Source of the DNA: Streptococcus uberis | GTDB taxonomy: Bacteria; Bacillota; Bacilli; Lactobacillales; Streptococcaceae | Direction: 5' to 3' | NCBI RefSeq assembly: GCF_000785785.1 | Contig: NZ_JRQN01000008.1 | Coordinates: forward strand, 1-64,000 | Length of the DNA stretch: 64,000 nucleotides | Shown here: positions 11,092-20,002 of the stretch, piece after piece | How positions within the stretch are numbered: the first letter of the stretch is position 1 | Layout of the letters: each line of letters begins with the position of its first letter | The notes under the pieces: generated by a model | Told to the model about the DNA's origin: nothing | Databases searched by the model: none | What the model saw: the letters and a program-made list of their open reading frames with translations, nothing else | Program-made: the position numbers and the translations under genes

Positions 11092-11807
11092 TTAATCTAA
11101 AAATTTTATGATTTCTGTAACTTCTGTTTCAGTTAATGGTCGATAATGACCTCTTGGTAAATTACCAAGGGTTAATCCTGCAAACGATATCCGTTTCAAA
11201 TAAATGACTTTTAAGCCGTAGGCTAAAAACATTTTTTTCACTTGATGAAACTTCCTTCAGAAATAGTAATAATAGCTTGTGACATTTCTGAACCTGTTGA
11301 TAAAATATCCAATTGAGCTGGTTTACATTTAGTGCCATCTAAAAATACAATACCAGATTGAAAAAAGGAAATAGCATCCCCTTTTAATTCACCATTTAGG
11401 TGAACCAAATAAGATTTGTCAACATGATGCTTTGGATGCAACATTCGAAACCCAAGAGGACCATTATCCGTTAATAATACCAAGCCTTCCGTGTCACGGT
11501 CGAGTCGACCAATTGGATAAAGCTCAGGTGTTACATCTTTCCTTGTTAAGCAATCTAAAACAGTTTGATGCTCACGATCACTTCTTGCAGATACAACACC
11601 ACTAGGTTTATTTAAGATAAAATAACGATGTCCCTTAGCATCTAATTCTTTTCCTGAGACACAAATCTTTTGTATCCCAGGATCGACATTTACCTTCCCG
11701 CTTGTAACAAGCTTACCATTAACCTTAACCTGTTGGCTTTTCAATAATAGTTTCACTTGATTTCTAGAACCAACACGTTGATTTTCTAATGATTTATCTA
11801 TCCTCAT
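11092..11807 (-). CDS. rsuA: 16S rRNA pseudouridine synthase, RsuA family, frameshifted
   Basis: Isomerises a uridine in 16S rRNA (position 516 in E. coli RsuA). The N-terminal S4 domain (MRIDKSLENQ to about residue 45) is followed by the catalytic motif GRLDRDTEGL with the nucleophilic Asp. The frame breaks near 11252 (TT where TTT is expected on the plus strand): ISEGSFIK-stop should be ISEGKFHQVKKMF, after which the frame runs to a stop at 11092. The reconstructed protein is 238 residues, normal for RsuA. It is a single gene between an MFS carrier and nagB. The RsuA versus RluE/RluF subfamily assignment is by resemblance only. Confidence 0.85.
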
Positions 11808-11835
11808 AGAGGTAGTTTATCATATTATTTTAAAA

Positions 11836-11866
11836 TAAAAAGAGCTAAGAAAAAAATCCTAGCCCA
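11836..11866 (-). terminator. nagB terminator
   Basis: Minus-strand hairpin with 9-bp arms (11842-11850 and 11857-11865, including two G-U pairs) followed by TTTTTATTTT. It lies 14 bases after the nagB stop. Confidence 0.65.
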
Positions 11867-11879
11867 AGTGGAATGTGTT

Positions 11880-12590
11880 TTATAAATTACCTAATAGTGA
11901 TGCTGCCTCAGTATCCACAATAACAACGCAGTTTGAATGTTTTTGTAAAATCGAAGCTGGTAACTCCTCAGTAACCTCGCCGGTTAACATTGCACGAACA
12001 GCCTCTGCTTTTTCTTTTCCAAATGCTAATAGGACGACCAATTTAGAGTCCATAATAGAAGCAATTCCCATTGAAATAGCTTGTTTTGGAACTTCATCAA
12101 TTGATTTAAAGAAACGGCTATTTGCTTCAATGGTTGATGGTTCTAAATCAACAACATGTGTTTTTTCCTTAAAGGATGTCCCTGGTTCATTAAATCCAAT
12201 ATGACCATTTCGTCCAATACCTAAAATTTGGAAATCAATTGGGTGTTCAGAAATAATAGCATCATAGCGTTTAACTTCTTCTTCTAAATTATTAGCCAAT
12301 CCATTCGGTAAATAGTTCATTTTAAATGGTTTTGTATTAAATAAGCGATCACGCATGAAATAATCATAGGACTGGTCATTTTCCACAGGAAGACCAACAT
12401 ATTCATCTAAATTGATACTTGTCACATCAGTGAAACTTAAGTCACTTGCTACGATCTCCTTATAGAAGGTTTCCGGAGTCGAACCAGTTGCTAACCCAAG
12501 GTTTTTTGCACCTTTAGCTAAACTATCTTTTAATAAAGTGAAGGCAACTTTTCCACCCTCTTCTTGATTTTGTACACGGATAACTTTCAT
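11880..12590 (-). CDS. nagB: glucosamine-6-phosphate deaminase
   Basis: Converts glucosamine 6-phosphate to fructose 6-phosphate and ammonia, linking amino sugar use and wall precursor turnover to glycolysis. The 236-residue protein is the short Gram-positive form. Recognisable motifs are LATGSTPE (phosphate binding), SINLDEYVG (catalytic Asp/Glu loop), [14 protein letters not shown] (active-site His in GxNGHIxFNEP) and ASIMDSK near the C-terminus. It is transcribed divergently from queA. Its promoter contains a palindromic TGGTATATACCA in the spacer and a second half-like copy downstream, which fits control by a NagR/DasR-type GntR repressor. Confidence 0.96.
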   Translation of the reverse strand: MKVIRVQNQEEGGKVAFTLLKDSLAKGAKNLGLATGSTPETFYKEIVASDLSFTDVTSINLDEYVGLPVENDQSYDYFMRDRLFNTKPFKMNYLPNGLANNLEEEVKRYDAIISEHPIDFQILGIGRNGHIGFNEPGTSFKEKTHVVDLEPSTIEANSRFFKSIDEVPKQAISMGIASIMDSKLVVLLAFGKEKAEAVRAMLTGEVTEELPASILQKHSNCVVIVDTEAASLLGNL

Positions 12591-12604
12591 TTCAAACTCC
12601 TTTT

Positions 12605-12658
12605 ATTGGTATAGACCTTTTGTGTTTCTATTATATGGTATATACCAATTATTGTCAA
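12605..12658 (-). promoter_or_regulatory. nagB promoter with two NagR-type operators
   Basis: The minus strand has consensus TTGACA (12653-12658) and TATAAT (12630-12635) with 17-bp spacing. The spacer contains the perfect 12-bp palindrome TGGTATATACCA (12636-12647). A second related site, ATTGGTATAGACC, lies at 12605-12617 between the start point and the ribosome binding site. GntR/HutC-family NagR regulators of Firmicutes bind TGGTATAxACCA-like sites; the assignment to NagR is by motif and gene function. Confidence 0.8.
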
Positions 12659-12781
12659 GACTAAGATTTCCTTTTTTGAAATTTATCTAATGACGCTTCC
12701 AGAATCACGTGATATAATAGTTAACGATCTTATTATTGCAAGGAATTTAAAGTTAGCTTTGCAATTAAACAAAGGAGAATA

Positions 12782-13809
12782 ATGAATACTAACGATTTTG
12801 ATTTTGACCTTCCCGAAGAATTGATTGCTCAGACACCTCTTGAAAAAAGGGATAGTTCAAAACTGTTAATCATCGATCATACAAATCAAACCATGGTAGA
12901 TAGCCACTTTGACCATATCATTGAAGAATTAAACCAGGTGATGCACTTGTTATGAATAATACACGGGTTCTTCCTGCACGCTTACATGGTGAGAAACCGG
13001 ATACTCATGGACATGTGGAACTCCTACTTCTTAAAAACACTCAAGCTGATCAATGGGAAGTTCTTGCAAAACCTGCAAAACGACTCAAGATTGGTAGCCA
13101 AGTCGTTTTTGGGGATGGACGACTAAAAGCAACTGTTGTTGATGAATTAGAACATGGTGGTCGCATTGTTGAGTTTACTTATGATGGTATCTTTTTAGAA
13201 GTTTTAGAAAGTCTTGGGGAGATGCCGCTACCGCCTTATATCCATGAAAAACTAGAGGACTCTGAACGGTATCAGACTGTTTATGCGAAAGAAAATGGCT
13301 CTGCTGCTGCACCTACTGCCGGCTTACATTTCACTCAAGAATTGTTAGAAAAAATTGAAGCAAAAGGCGTTAAACTCGTCTACTTAACATTACATGTTGG
13401 ACTTGGTACTTTTAGACCAGTTTCTGTAGACAAGGTCGATGAACATGATATGCATTCCGAATTTTATAGCCTATCCGAAGAAGCTGCTGCTAGTTTACGT
13501 CAAGTAAAAGCTGAAGGCGGTCGTATTATCGCGGTTGGGACAACCTCTATTCGAACACTTGAAACAATTGGTAGTAAATTTAATGGTGACATTAAGGCTG
13601 ATTCAGGATGGACTAATATCTTTATTAAACCAGGCTACCAGTTTACCATTGTTGATGCTTTTTCAACCAACTTCCACCTTCCTAAATCAACATTAGTCAT
13701 GTTAGTTTCAGCATTTGCAGGACGCGATTTTGTTTTGGAAGCTTACAAACATGCAGTTGATGAAAAATACCGCTTCTTCAGCTTTGGAGATGCGATGTTT
13801 GTCAAATAA
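12782..13809 (+). CDS. queA: tRNA preQ1(34) S-adenosylmethionine ribosyltransferase-isomerase, frameshifted
   Basis: Makes epoxyqueuosine at the wobble base of tRNA during queuosine synthesis. ATG 12782 follows AAAGGAG. The first 51 codons ([23 protein letters not shown]) are in one frame; the rest begins [14 protein letters not shown] in another. Restoring one C at about 12934 (AACCAGG to AACCCAGG, giving LNPGDALVM) joins them into about 342 residues, the normal length. Conserved motifs [12 protein letters not shown] and VGLGTFRPV are intact. It ends at a strong bidirectional terminator. Confidence 0.94.
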
Positions 13810-13822
13810 TGCTTAAGACATA

Positions 13823-13857
13823 AAAAAACGATAGAATCAGAAAGTCTATCGTTTTTT
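13823..13857. terminator. bidirectional terminator between queA and the beta-lactamase-like gene
   Basis: Arms 13823-13835 and 13845-13857 form a 13-bp perfect stem, with A-runs on the left and T-runs on the right, so it can terminate both converging transcripts. Confidence 0.85.
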
Positions 13858-13870
13858 ATTATAAAGTCTA

Positions 13871-14929
13871 TTATGCAGTTGGATCAACTTTATTATGATT
13901 AACCCTGTGCCATTCATTGATAACATAGGTCAAGGCTGTTAATTGTCCATAGCCAACACCATTAATTTCACTTGATTCTTCCGTACTACCTCCAAGATTC
14001 TTAGTGTAAAGAGCAATCAAATATGGACTCTTTTCACAAACTATAGCATCAACATTTAGTGCTTCTCGCACGTATCCTGGTTTTTGGTAAATGGTGATAT
14101 CAGATAAATAGGTTTTGTAATATTCATTTGGGAAAGATTCTCCAATATAATAAAGAATATCCTTATATTTATCTTTATGTTTCCAAAGATAATCTAAAAC
14201 CTGAATATAGTAATCACTTGTCGTTTTATTACCAGATTCCTTGATTGTTTTGATATTAGCCTTTGATTGCCCATAACGTCCTAGTTTCCTATAAGCTTTT
14301 TTCATTCCACCCAAACGCTCACCTAAGGCATAGGCTGGTGTGTTTTCAGAATAAACCAAGGAGTATTCTTGCATATCTGGAATAGACATCGCACCACTAA
14401 ACTGGGCCATATAAGCATTATGCTCATCAAGTAATTCATAGCTTGTGTTAGTAATATCAAACCGTTGGTCCATTGTATATTTTCCTTTGGAAACTTCATC
14501 GACAACTAGCATATTTAAAGGTAACTTGTAAGTAGAGCCAGCTGTCATTTCCTGCGTATCGTTCATTGAAGCTGTCTTACCAGACTCTAAATCTTTATAT
14601 GAAAAAGCAACTTGATCATGAGAAATGCCGGCTTCATCCAAATAAGCTTTAACTGTATCTTCCAAACTTAGATGAGCATAATCATAATAGAGGTCCAATG
14701 CAGTCATTCTATCTAAATCTGCTGCCACTGTTGCATCTTTATCAGCTTGACTTTTTTCTTTGATACCTTGAGATTTTACCTTAACTTGTTTAACAACTTT
14801 TAACTCTCTTGCATTTGTATTTTGAGATAAAGAAACACCTACCAGAACTAAACTTGAGATGGTTATAAATCCCACACCTATTAATACTATTTTCTTCCTC
14901 AATAACAACTTGTTTCCCTCATTAAACAT
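13871..14929 (-). CDS. class A beta-lactamase-like serine hydrolase, membrane anchored
   Basis: 352 residues. A single N-terminal membrane segment at about residues 13-36 follows a short positively charged tail, so the bulk is extracellular. A lysine-rich linker (residues 40-70) leads to a beta-lactamase/transpeptidase fold with the SxxK motif STYK (Ser132, Lys135) and an SEN triad (194-196). The third motif, normally KTG, appears as KPG (283-285). The match is to the Beta-lactamase2 family common in streptococci, whose members are often wall-related hydrolases and not proven antibiotic resistance enzymes. The start is supported by AGGAGA seven bases upstream. It stands alone. Confidence 0.75.
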   Translation of the reverse strand: MFNEGNKLLLRKKIVLIGVGFITISSLVLVGVSLSQNTNARELKVVKQVKVKSQGIKEKSQADKDATVAADLDRMTALDLYYDYAHLSLEDTVKAYLDEAGISHDQVAFSYKDLESGKTASMNDTQEMTAGSTYKLPLNMLVVDEVSKGKYTMDQRFDITNTSYELLDEHNAYMAQFSGAMSIPDMQEYSLVYSENTPAYALGERLGGMKKAYRKLGRYGQSKANIKTIKESGNKTTSDYYIQVLDYLWKHKDKYKDILYYIGESFPNEYYKTYLSDITIYQKPGYVREALNVDAIVCEKSPYLIALYTKNLGGSTEESSEINGVGYGQLTALTYVINEWHRVNHNKVDPTA

Positions 14930-15244
14930 CTTACGTCTCCTACACTATTATTTTATAATAATTTAATAAATAATCAAGTAAATATGACGATTTTAGAACA
15001 AAATATTTCAAAAACATTACAAAACTTATCTTCAAAATAATTAAAATGCTCAACAAGTTTATTTATGTAATAGCATTTATGCTTATAATTTCAAGTTAGA
15101 GTTTACAAGGTTTTGTAAAATACAATAGAGTTACAGTAGACTAAGATTTTTGAAACAAAAAATGAACTGTCCCCAATCGTTAGCTCCTTGTCTAACTTTT
15201 GTAGCACAGTCCACTTTTAGTTAATCTTAATTTACATGTTATAA
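14930..15244. other. AT-rich intergenic region with a 51-bp IS-end-like hairpin
   Basis: No convincing gene. It contains the region upstream of the beta-lactamase-like gene, very AT-rich sequence, and at 15163-15213 a short element with inverted ends (TGAACTGTCC and GCACAGTCCA) that also has an inner inverted repeat GTTAG/CTAAC. The element resembles the IS3-type end at 26655. Confidence 0.6.
15163..15213 (-). repeat. solo IS-terminus or MITE-like hairpin
   Basis: Read on the minus strand it begins TGGACTGTGC, includes AAAAGTTAGACA and GCTAACGATTGGGG, and ends CAGTTCA. The same order of blocks (TGAACTGC, AAAAAGTAGACA, TCTAACGATTGGG) is seen at 26655-26700, where a transposase start follows. 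It is therefore most likely a residual IS end. Confidence 0.5.
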
Positions 15245-15853
15245 TTAAGCTTTTGCTGATTGATATAGCTCAGCAACTTTATTCCAGTTAATGATTTCAA
15301 AGAAAGCCTTGATATAATTTGGACGAACATTACGGTAATTCAAATAGTAAGCGTGTTCCCAAACATCTAAAGCAAGGATTGGTTTTAAACCTAATGAAAG
15401 TGGCGTATCTTGATTTGCAGTAGACATAATTTCAAGTTTACCTTCATTATTTACCACTAACCATGCCCAACCAGATCCAAAGCGACCAGTTGCTGCTACT
15501 GTAAATTGTTCTTTAAAAGTATCAAATGATCCGAACGCCTCATTAATAGCAGATGCAACCTCTGAAGTGATTTCTGTTTTTTCAGGTGATAATAATTCCC
15601 AGAAAAGTGCATGATTAAGGTGACCACCACCATTATTAATTAATGCTTGACGAATATCAGCAGGAATTGATTCAACATCTGCTAAAAGAGCTTCTAAATC
15701 TTCACCAATTTCAGGGTGTTTTTCTAATGCAGCATTTGCATTTGCAACATAAGTTGCATGGTGTTTATCATGATGAAGTGTCATTGTTTCTTGATCAAAT
15801 TGTGGCTCAAGTGCATCATATGCATAGGGAAGTTCCGGTAAAATAATAGCCAT
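15245..15853 (-). CDS. sodA: superoxide dismutase (Mn/Fe family)
   Basis: Removes superoxide in the cytoplasm. The start is ATG 15853 ([20 protein letters not shown]) after an AGAGGA site, giving 202 residues. Metal ligands are visible in [23 protein letters not shown] and [11 protein letters not shown]. The GGGHxNH and NQDTPL motifs fit the Mn-using or cambialistic streptococcal type. It is the usual sole SOD of streptococci. It has its own promoter and no obvious cotranscribed partner, although the holA-comEC genes lie upstream on the same strand. Confidence 0.96.
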   Translation of the reverse strand: MAIILPELPYAYDALEPQFDQETMTLHHDKHHATYVANANAALEKHPEIGEDLEALLADVESIPADIRQALINNGGGHLNHALFWELLSPEKTEITSEVASAINEAFGSFDTFKEQFTVAATGRFGSGWAWLVVNNEGKLEIMSTANQDTPLSLGLKPILALDVWEHAYYLNYRNVRPNYIKAFFEIINWNKVAELYQSAKA

Positions 15854-15886
15854 GTAAAAATCCTCTTTTCCTTTTATTATAGGTCT

Positions 15887-15915
15887 ATAGTATCGCATTT
15901 TTTTAGAGCTTTCAA
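15887..15915 (-). promoter_or_regulatory. sodA promoter
   Basis: On the minus strand TTGAAA (15910-15915) and TACTAT (15887-15892) are spaced by 17 bases, about 35 bases upstream of the sodA start. Confidence 0.6.
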
Positions 15916-15965
15916 CTAATTTGATTAAGTGCTCAGAGCTTAAATACTAAGTAAAACACAATATA

Positions 15966-16994
15966 TTAAGACATTAATTTCAACAGTAAAACATCAAATA
16001 AGTAGGACTTATCGTAAGTGCCATTTTTTATCTGATAATCTGTTTCAATCAATGATTTAACAGCTGAATACAAATAAGCTAAACTGAGCGTACGCGAATC
16101 TTTCATTGCATATTTTACTTGATAGGGATTAATTTTGCGACCCAGAAAATCAGATAAAGCTAATACAATTTGTTGCTCATTCTTTCCTTGGTTACCCAAA
16201 ATAGCAATTTGAAGAAATAACCTAAATTGTCCCAACAAAATTGCAATTAATTTCACTTCATCCTCACCATTTAATCGTAAATCGTGAACCAAGTTAGTCG
16301 ATTCTTCCACCTTCTTTTGTAGAATAAAACGTGTCAAATCAAAGATATTATCCTGCAGTGATTTAGGAATTGCCTCATCAATATCAGTTAAGGTGATATG
16401 ACCTTCTTTTTTATAGGACTTTAGAAAGTTAATATTTTTCATGATTTGGCTAAAATCATCATTTGATTTAAAAAGCAAACGTTCAAATACACCACTATCA
16501 TAGGAAAGACCTAAATGGTGACTATATTTTTGAAAATAAGTCTTCAATTCTGCATCTTTTAACAAGTTAGCTTCAATCACTTGAGCATCTCTTTTTAAAA
16601 GCTTTACAATTCGACGTTTTCCATCTAGCTTACCAGGAGCAAAAATAATTAATCGCGTGGAATCCATCGGCTGTTCTAAATAAGATTCAAAGGATTTTAA
16701 TTCATTCTCTTTTAAGTAATTTTTTTTTGTGGTCGTCAAATCTAAAAATTGATCAAAAATAACAACTTTTTGATCTGCAAAAAATGGTAAGCTCAGTAAA
16801 TCAAGCTCAGCATCTTGATAATTACTTTCCGACAAATCAAAATAGGAATAGGTTAAATCATCCTTATCATAAGCAATTTTATCCATCAAAGCAGACTTTA
16901 GTTGTGTTAATTGCCCCAGATCTTCACCCGTTACTAGTGTAATTAAGTCAAGTTTTTCTTTAGTTAATTTCTCTATTTTTTCAATTGCAATCAT
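15966..16994 (-). CDS. holA: DNA polymerase III subunit delta
   Basis: Delta subunit of the clamp loader, which opens the sliding clamp ring. The 342-residue length is usual. The N-terminal IEKIEKLTKEKL, the clamp-opening region with FFADQKVVIFDQF, the APGKLDGKRRIVK segment and the helical C-terminal collar are consistent with HolA. The position downstream of comEC is conserved in streptococci and bacilli. The gap from comEC is about 45 bases, so it is probably the last gene of the comEA-comEC-holA unit. Confidence 0.9.
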   Translation of the reverse strand: MIAIEKIEKLTKEKLDLITLVTGEDLGQLTQLKSALMDKIAYDKDDLTYSYFDLSESNYQDAELDLLSLPFFADQKVVIFDQFLDLTTTKKNYLKENELKSFESYLEQPMDSTRLIIFAPGKLDGKRRIVKLLKRDAQVIEANLLKDAELKTYFQKYSHHLGLSYDSGVFERLLFKSNDDFSQIMKNINFLKSYKKEGHITLTDIDEAIPKSLQDNIFDLTRFILQKKVEESTNLVHDLRLNGEDEVKLIAILLGQFRLFLQIAILGNQGKNEQQIVLALSDFLGRKINPYQVKYAMKDSRTLSLAYLYSAVKSLIETDYQIKNGTYDKSYLFDVLLLKLMS

Positions 16995-17039
16995 GTCTAT
17001 ATTATAGCAGAAATTAGATTTAAATAGGCAGTAAATATT

Positions 17040-19274
17040 TTATGGATGAACAGAGTCAACTTTCCATTTAACTAATCCTTCAAATCGAATAGCTCCATTT
17101 TTATTTGTCTGCAATGTTTGAATTCTTCGCTTGGAAAATCTCTGTAATGTTTCGTCGTGAGGATGTTTGAACGTATTATTTTTTCCTGCAGAAAAAAGAG
17201 CTAATTTAGGCAAAATGTGGTCAATAAATTCGTCACTGGAAGCTCCTTTGGAGCCGTGGTGACCGGCCTTTAATATATCTACTTTTAAATCGGGATAATG
17301 TCTTATTACTTCTTTTTCCCCTTCTGCCTCTAAATCACCTGTAAAGAGAAATCGATTATTAAGCAGTTTACCATACAAAACAATAGAGTCGTTATTTTTA
17401 CCATCTCCTTTAACAAAAGGATAAAGAACTTTAAGTTTTGCCCCCATTATTGCTAATTCATCACCTTTTTTTACCACCTTTGTTTTTATTGCCATAGCAT
17501 TTAGTCGCTCAACAAATTTATGATTAGTTAAACTTCCTTGACTTACCAAGATCTCTTTTGTTGGAATAGCTTTCACGACATCTTCCATATCACCAACATG
17601 GTCCGTATCAGTATGCGTTAGTAATAATTGATCAATCTGTCTAATGCCACGACTTTTTAAATAAGGAATCAATGTTTTTTGAGCATTACTTATACTGTGT
17701 CTCTTCTTCCAGCCAGACTTCGACTGTACTTGGTGAATACCTCCGACATCGATCAATATGGTCTTGTGATAAATATCTCTTAATAAAATGCTATCCCCTT
17801 GACCAACATCAACTATTGTAACTTCATTTTTTAATGGCTGTACGATGGAAAAATAGAGTATCCCCAAAGATACAAACAAACAATATCGTACAAACCTTTT
17901 ATTCCATAAATCATAGAGTAAAGCAAGAATAATAAGAAAAAGAAAAAGTTGTAATGGTGTTGGTTTTCCAAAAACCCATGGGTGGTGGAAATGCTCCCCA
18001 ACCCAAAGCACTAAGACTTCCATCATTTCAAAGAGCTGATTAAAAATCCGTAGTGGCAAAATTGGAGTTAGAAAAAAGAGGAGAGTCAGTAAAGGCAATA
18101 TGAAACTATCAAATAATACAGAAAAGATTGCTGTTAATACCATTGATAATGGATGATAAGCTGAAAAAAAGAAAATGAGTAAGGGAAATGCAGATATAGC
18201 AATAACAAAAGGCTGGACAAATTGATACCTTTTCTTTGTAGATTCACTCGTTACATATGAAATGATAAATGAATAACTAAAGGATAAAACACCACCAACA
18301 GTAGCCAAAAAATTAGGAGAAATAATGAATAATAAGAATAGAGTAAAGGCAATATTATTTTCTCGTTTCACCTTCATATTGCTTAAGTTTCGTTGGCATA
18401 AACTTCTCAAAACAGAAATACTATAACCTGTCATACTAGCATAAAAAAGAGAAAAAAAGAACTCTACTCCTGCAAAATACTCTTGCGGAATTGCTAATTT
18501 TATCATCAGTTTCCGGAAGAGATTAAGAAAAAAACCAACTTGCATTCCAGATAAGGCAAATAAATGGATAATACCTAGTTGACTATAGATATCTGTCATC
18601 TGTCCAAAACTTTTATCTAAATATCCAAAAAGTAACCCTGTCATATAATGTGCCATCGGATCAGGATAATTTTGCTGACAAGTCACAATTGCCTGTCTTC
18701 TCCATCTAGATAAATACTCAACAGGATGTTTAAGTCTTGATAACTGTATTTTTTTGATTGTTTTAATACGACCAATTCTATAAATTCCTTGGTTTCTTAA
18801 ATGGTTTCGATAATTGAATCCATTAAAATTCCTCTGTCCATCTGCTACTTCCAGTTTAATATCTGCCTGCAAAGTAAGAAACTCACTATTTTTTCTAAAA
18901 AATATAAACTCCTCTTTTGACTTCATTTGATAAAACATTTGAAACCTATTCCCCTTTTCCTCGCCCTCAAAGGCTAACAGGTCGCCATTAATAGTCATTG
19001 AATCTGGAATCAAACGAATTTGTGAAATCGAGTCAGGTTGGTTTCTATCTGTATGATTTGCCCTATGCAAATTAAAACTAAAATACATTGACATAGCAAA
19101 ACTTATTATACAGACTTGTATACATTTTATAAAACCATAATTTTTGAACAAGAAAAAATGGAGAAGAAGTAAAACGAGAGCCAAAAAAAGACTTGGAAAA
19201 TAACTATTATAAAAAAGGATTATTGCCAAAAAAGCCAATTGCGCAATAGGTATCGGTAGATACTTAGTCAACAC
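17040..19274 (-). CDS. comEC: DNA uptake channel protein ComEC
   Basis: Forms the membrane channel for single-stranded DNA in natural transformation. 744 residues, full length: N-terminal hydrophobic helices, a soluble region (about residues 90-170), the Competence domain with many helices (about 200-480; motif HLFALSGMQVGFF), and a C-terminal metallo-beta-lactamase-like domain with THTDTDHVGD and GHHGSKGASSD. It overlaps comEA by 11 bases. The lack of any lesion, although neighbours have them, shows the competence channel gene is intact. Confidence 0.95.
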   Translation of the reverse strand: MLTKYLPIPIAQLAFLAIILFYNSYFPSLFLALVLLLLHFFLFKNYGFIKCIQVCIISFAMSMYFSFNLHRANHTDRNQPDSISQIRLIPDSMTINGDLLAFEGEEKGNRFQMFYQMKSKEEFIFFRKNSEFLTLQADIKLEVADGQRNFNGFNYRNHLRNQGIYRIGRIKTIKKIQLSRLKHPVEYLSRWRRQAIVTCQQNYPDPMAHYMTGLLFGYLDKSFGQMTDIYSQLGIIHLFALSGMQVGFFLNLFRKLMIKLAIPQEYFAGVEFFFSLFYASMTGYSISVLRSLCQRNLSNMKVKRENNIAFTLFLLFIISPNFLATVGGVLSFSYSFIISYVTSESTKKRYQFVQPFVIAISAFPLLIFFFSAYHPLSMVLTAIFSVLFDSFILPLLTLLFFLTPILPLRIFNQLFEMMEVLVLWVGEHFHHPWVFGKPTPLQLFLFLIILALLYDLWNKRFVRYCLFVSLGILYFSIVQPLKNEVTIVDVGQGDSILLRDIYHKTILIDVGGIHQVQSKSGWKKRHSISNAQKTLIPYLKSRGIRQIDQLLLTHTDTDHVGDMEDVVKAIPTKEILVSQGSLTNHKFVERLNAMAIKTKVVKKGDELAIMGAKLKVLYPFVKGDGKNNDSIVLYGKLLNNRFLFTGDLEAEGEKEVIRHYPDLKVDILKAGHHGSKGASSDEFIDHILPKLALFSAGKNNTFKHPHDETLQRFSKRRIQTLQTNKNGAIRFEGLVKWKVDSVHP

Positions 19275-19941
19275 TTAAATCATCTTTCATTTTTTCAATT
19301 GTTTTTTTCCCAATACCAGAAATTTTTGTTAAATCATCTAAACTTTTAAAACCACCCATTTTATCTCGAGCCTCTATAATTTCTTGAGCACGTTTTTCAC
19401 CTATTCCAGGTATCTTTGTCAACTGATCACTAGTTGCGCTATTAATATTTACTTTAGCACTTCCACCTGTTTCCTGAGTAGATTGGTGAGTAGGGTTTGG
19501 AATAACTGATTTATTTTCACCCTGTTTAGCAACATATACTACCGAAGCATCTGTTAGTCTTTGTGCTAAATTAATAGCTTGCCTATCTGCTTCAGGCAAT
19601 AAACCACCTGCCATTTGGATTAAATCTGTTACTCGGCTCCCCGAAGAAATCTTATAGACACCCTCTTTTTTTACCGCTCCCTTTAAATCGACCATGATTT
19701 CTTTTTTAGTATCGGTCGAAACAACATCTTCTTGAACATGCTCCTTAGAATTACCTGTTTCTTCTTTAACCTGACTAAAAGTGACTGGCTCTTTCACTCT
19801 TTCATTATCAGCTTTGCTATTATTAAAAAAAACATAAGAGAATGAACAAAGTAGGACAATAATAAGTAAAACTGCAATGACTCTACCTATAATATAATGG
19901 CAATCATACCATTGCTTTATAACAGTAAGAATTTCTTTCAT
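19264..19941 (-). CDS. comEA: competence DNA receptor ComEA
   Basis: Membrane-anchored double-stranded DNA receptor of transformation. ATG 19941 is chosen because AGTGAGGTG sits at the correct distance; the upstream GTG would overlap that site. The 225-residue protein has one transmembrane helix (about residues 18-38), a low-complexity linker, a SLBB-type domain (IMVDLKGAVKKEGVY) and a C-terminal pair of helix-hairpin-helix motifs (KIPGIGEKRA and KISGIGKKTI). A TACGAATT element 17 bases upstream is a near-perfect cin-box. It is the first gene of comEA-comEC-holA. Confidence 0.95.
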   Translation of the reverse strand: MKEILTVIKQWYDCHYIIGRVIAVLLIIVLLCSFSYVFFNNSKADNERVKEPVTFSQVKEETGNSKEHVQEDVVSTDTKKEIMVDLKGAVKKEGVYKISSGSRVTDLIQMAGGLLPEADRQAINLAQRLTDASVVYVAKQGENKSVIPNPTHQSTQETGGSAKVNINSATSDQLTKIPGIGEKRAQEIIEARDKMGGFKSLDDLTKISGIGKKTIEKMKDDLSVD

Positions 19942-19958
19942 AATGCACCTCACTTATT

Positions 19959-19966
19959 AATTCGTA
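19959..19966 (-). promoter_or_regulatory. probable cin-box of comEA
   Basis: The minus strand reads TACGAATT, seven of eight bases of the SigX consensus TACGAATA, at a suitable distance upstream of the comEA ribosome binding site. Transcripts would start near 19951 and have a very short leader. Confidence 0.65.
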
Positions 19967-19975
19967 AATAACATA

Positions 19976-20002
19976 AAAAATCACTCAAGTGAAGTGATTT
20001 TT
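19976..20002 (-). terminator. plsC terminator
   Basis: A 10-bp stem (arms 19976-19985 and 19993-20002) is followed by T residues on the minus strand. It overlaps the plsC stop codon and separates it from comEA. Confidence 0.75.

Noticed and set aside
17040..19274. Degenerate nuclease motif in ComEC (HTDTDH instead of HxHxDH)
   Set aside because: This form is usual in Gram-positive ComEC proteins and does not suggest loss of function.
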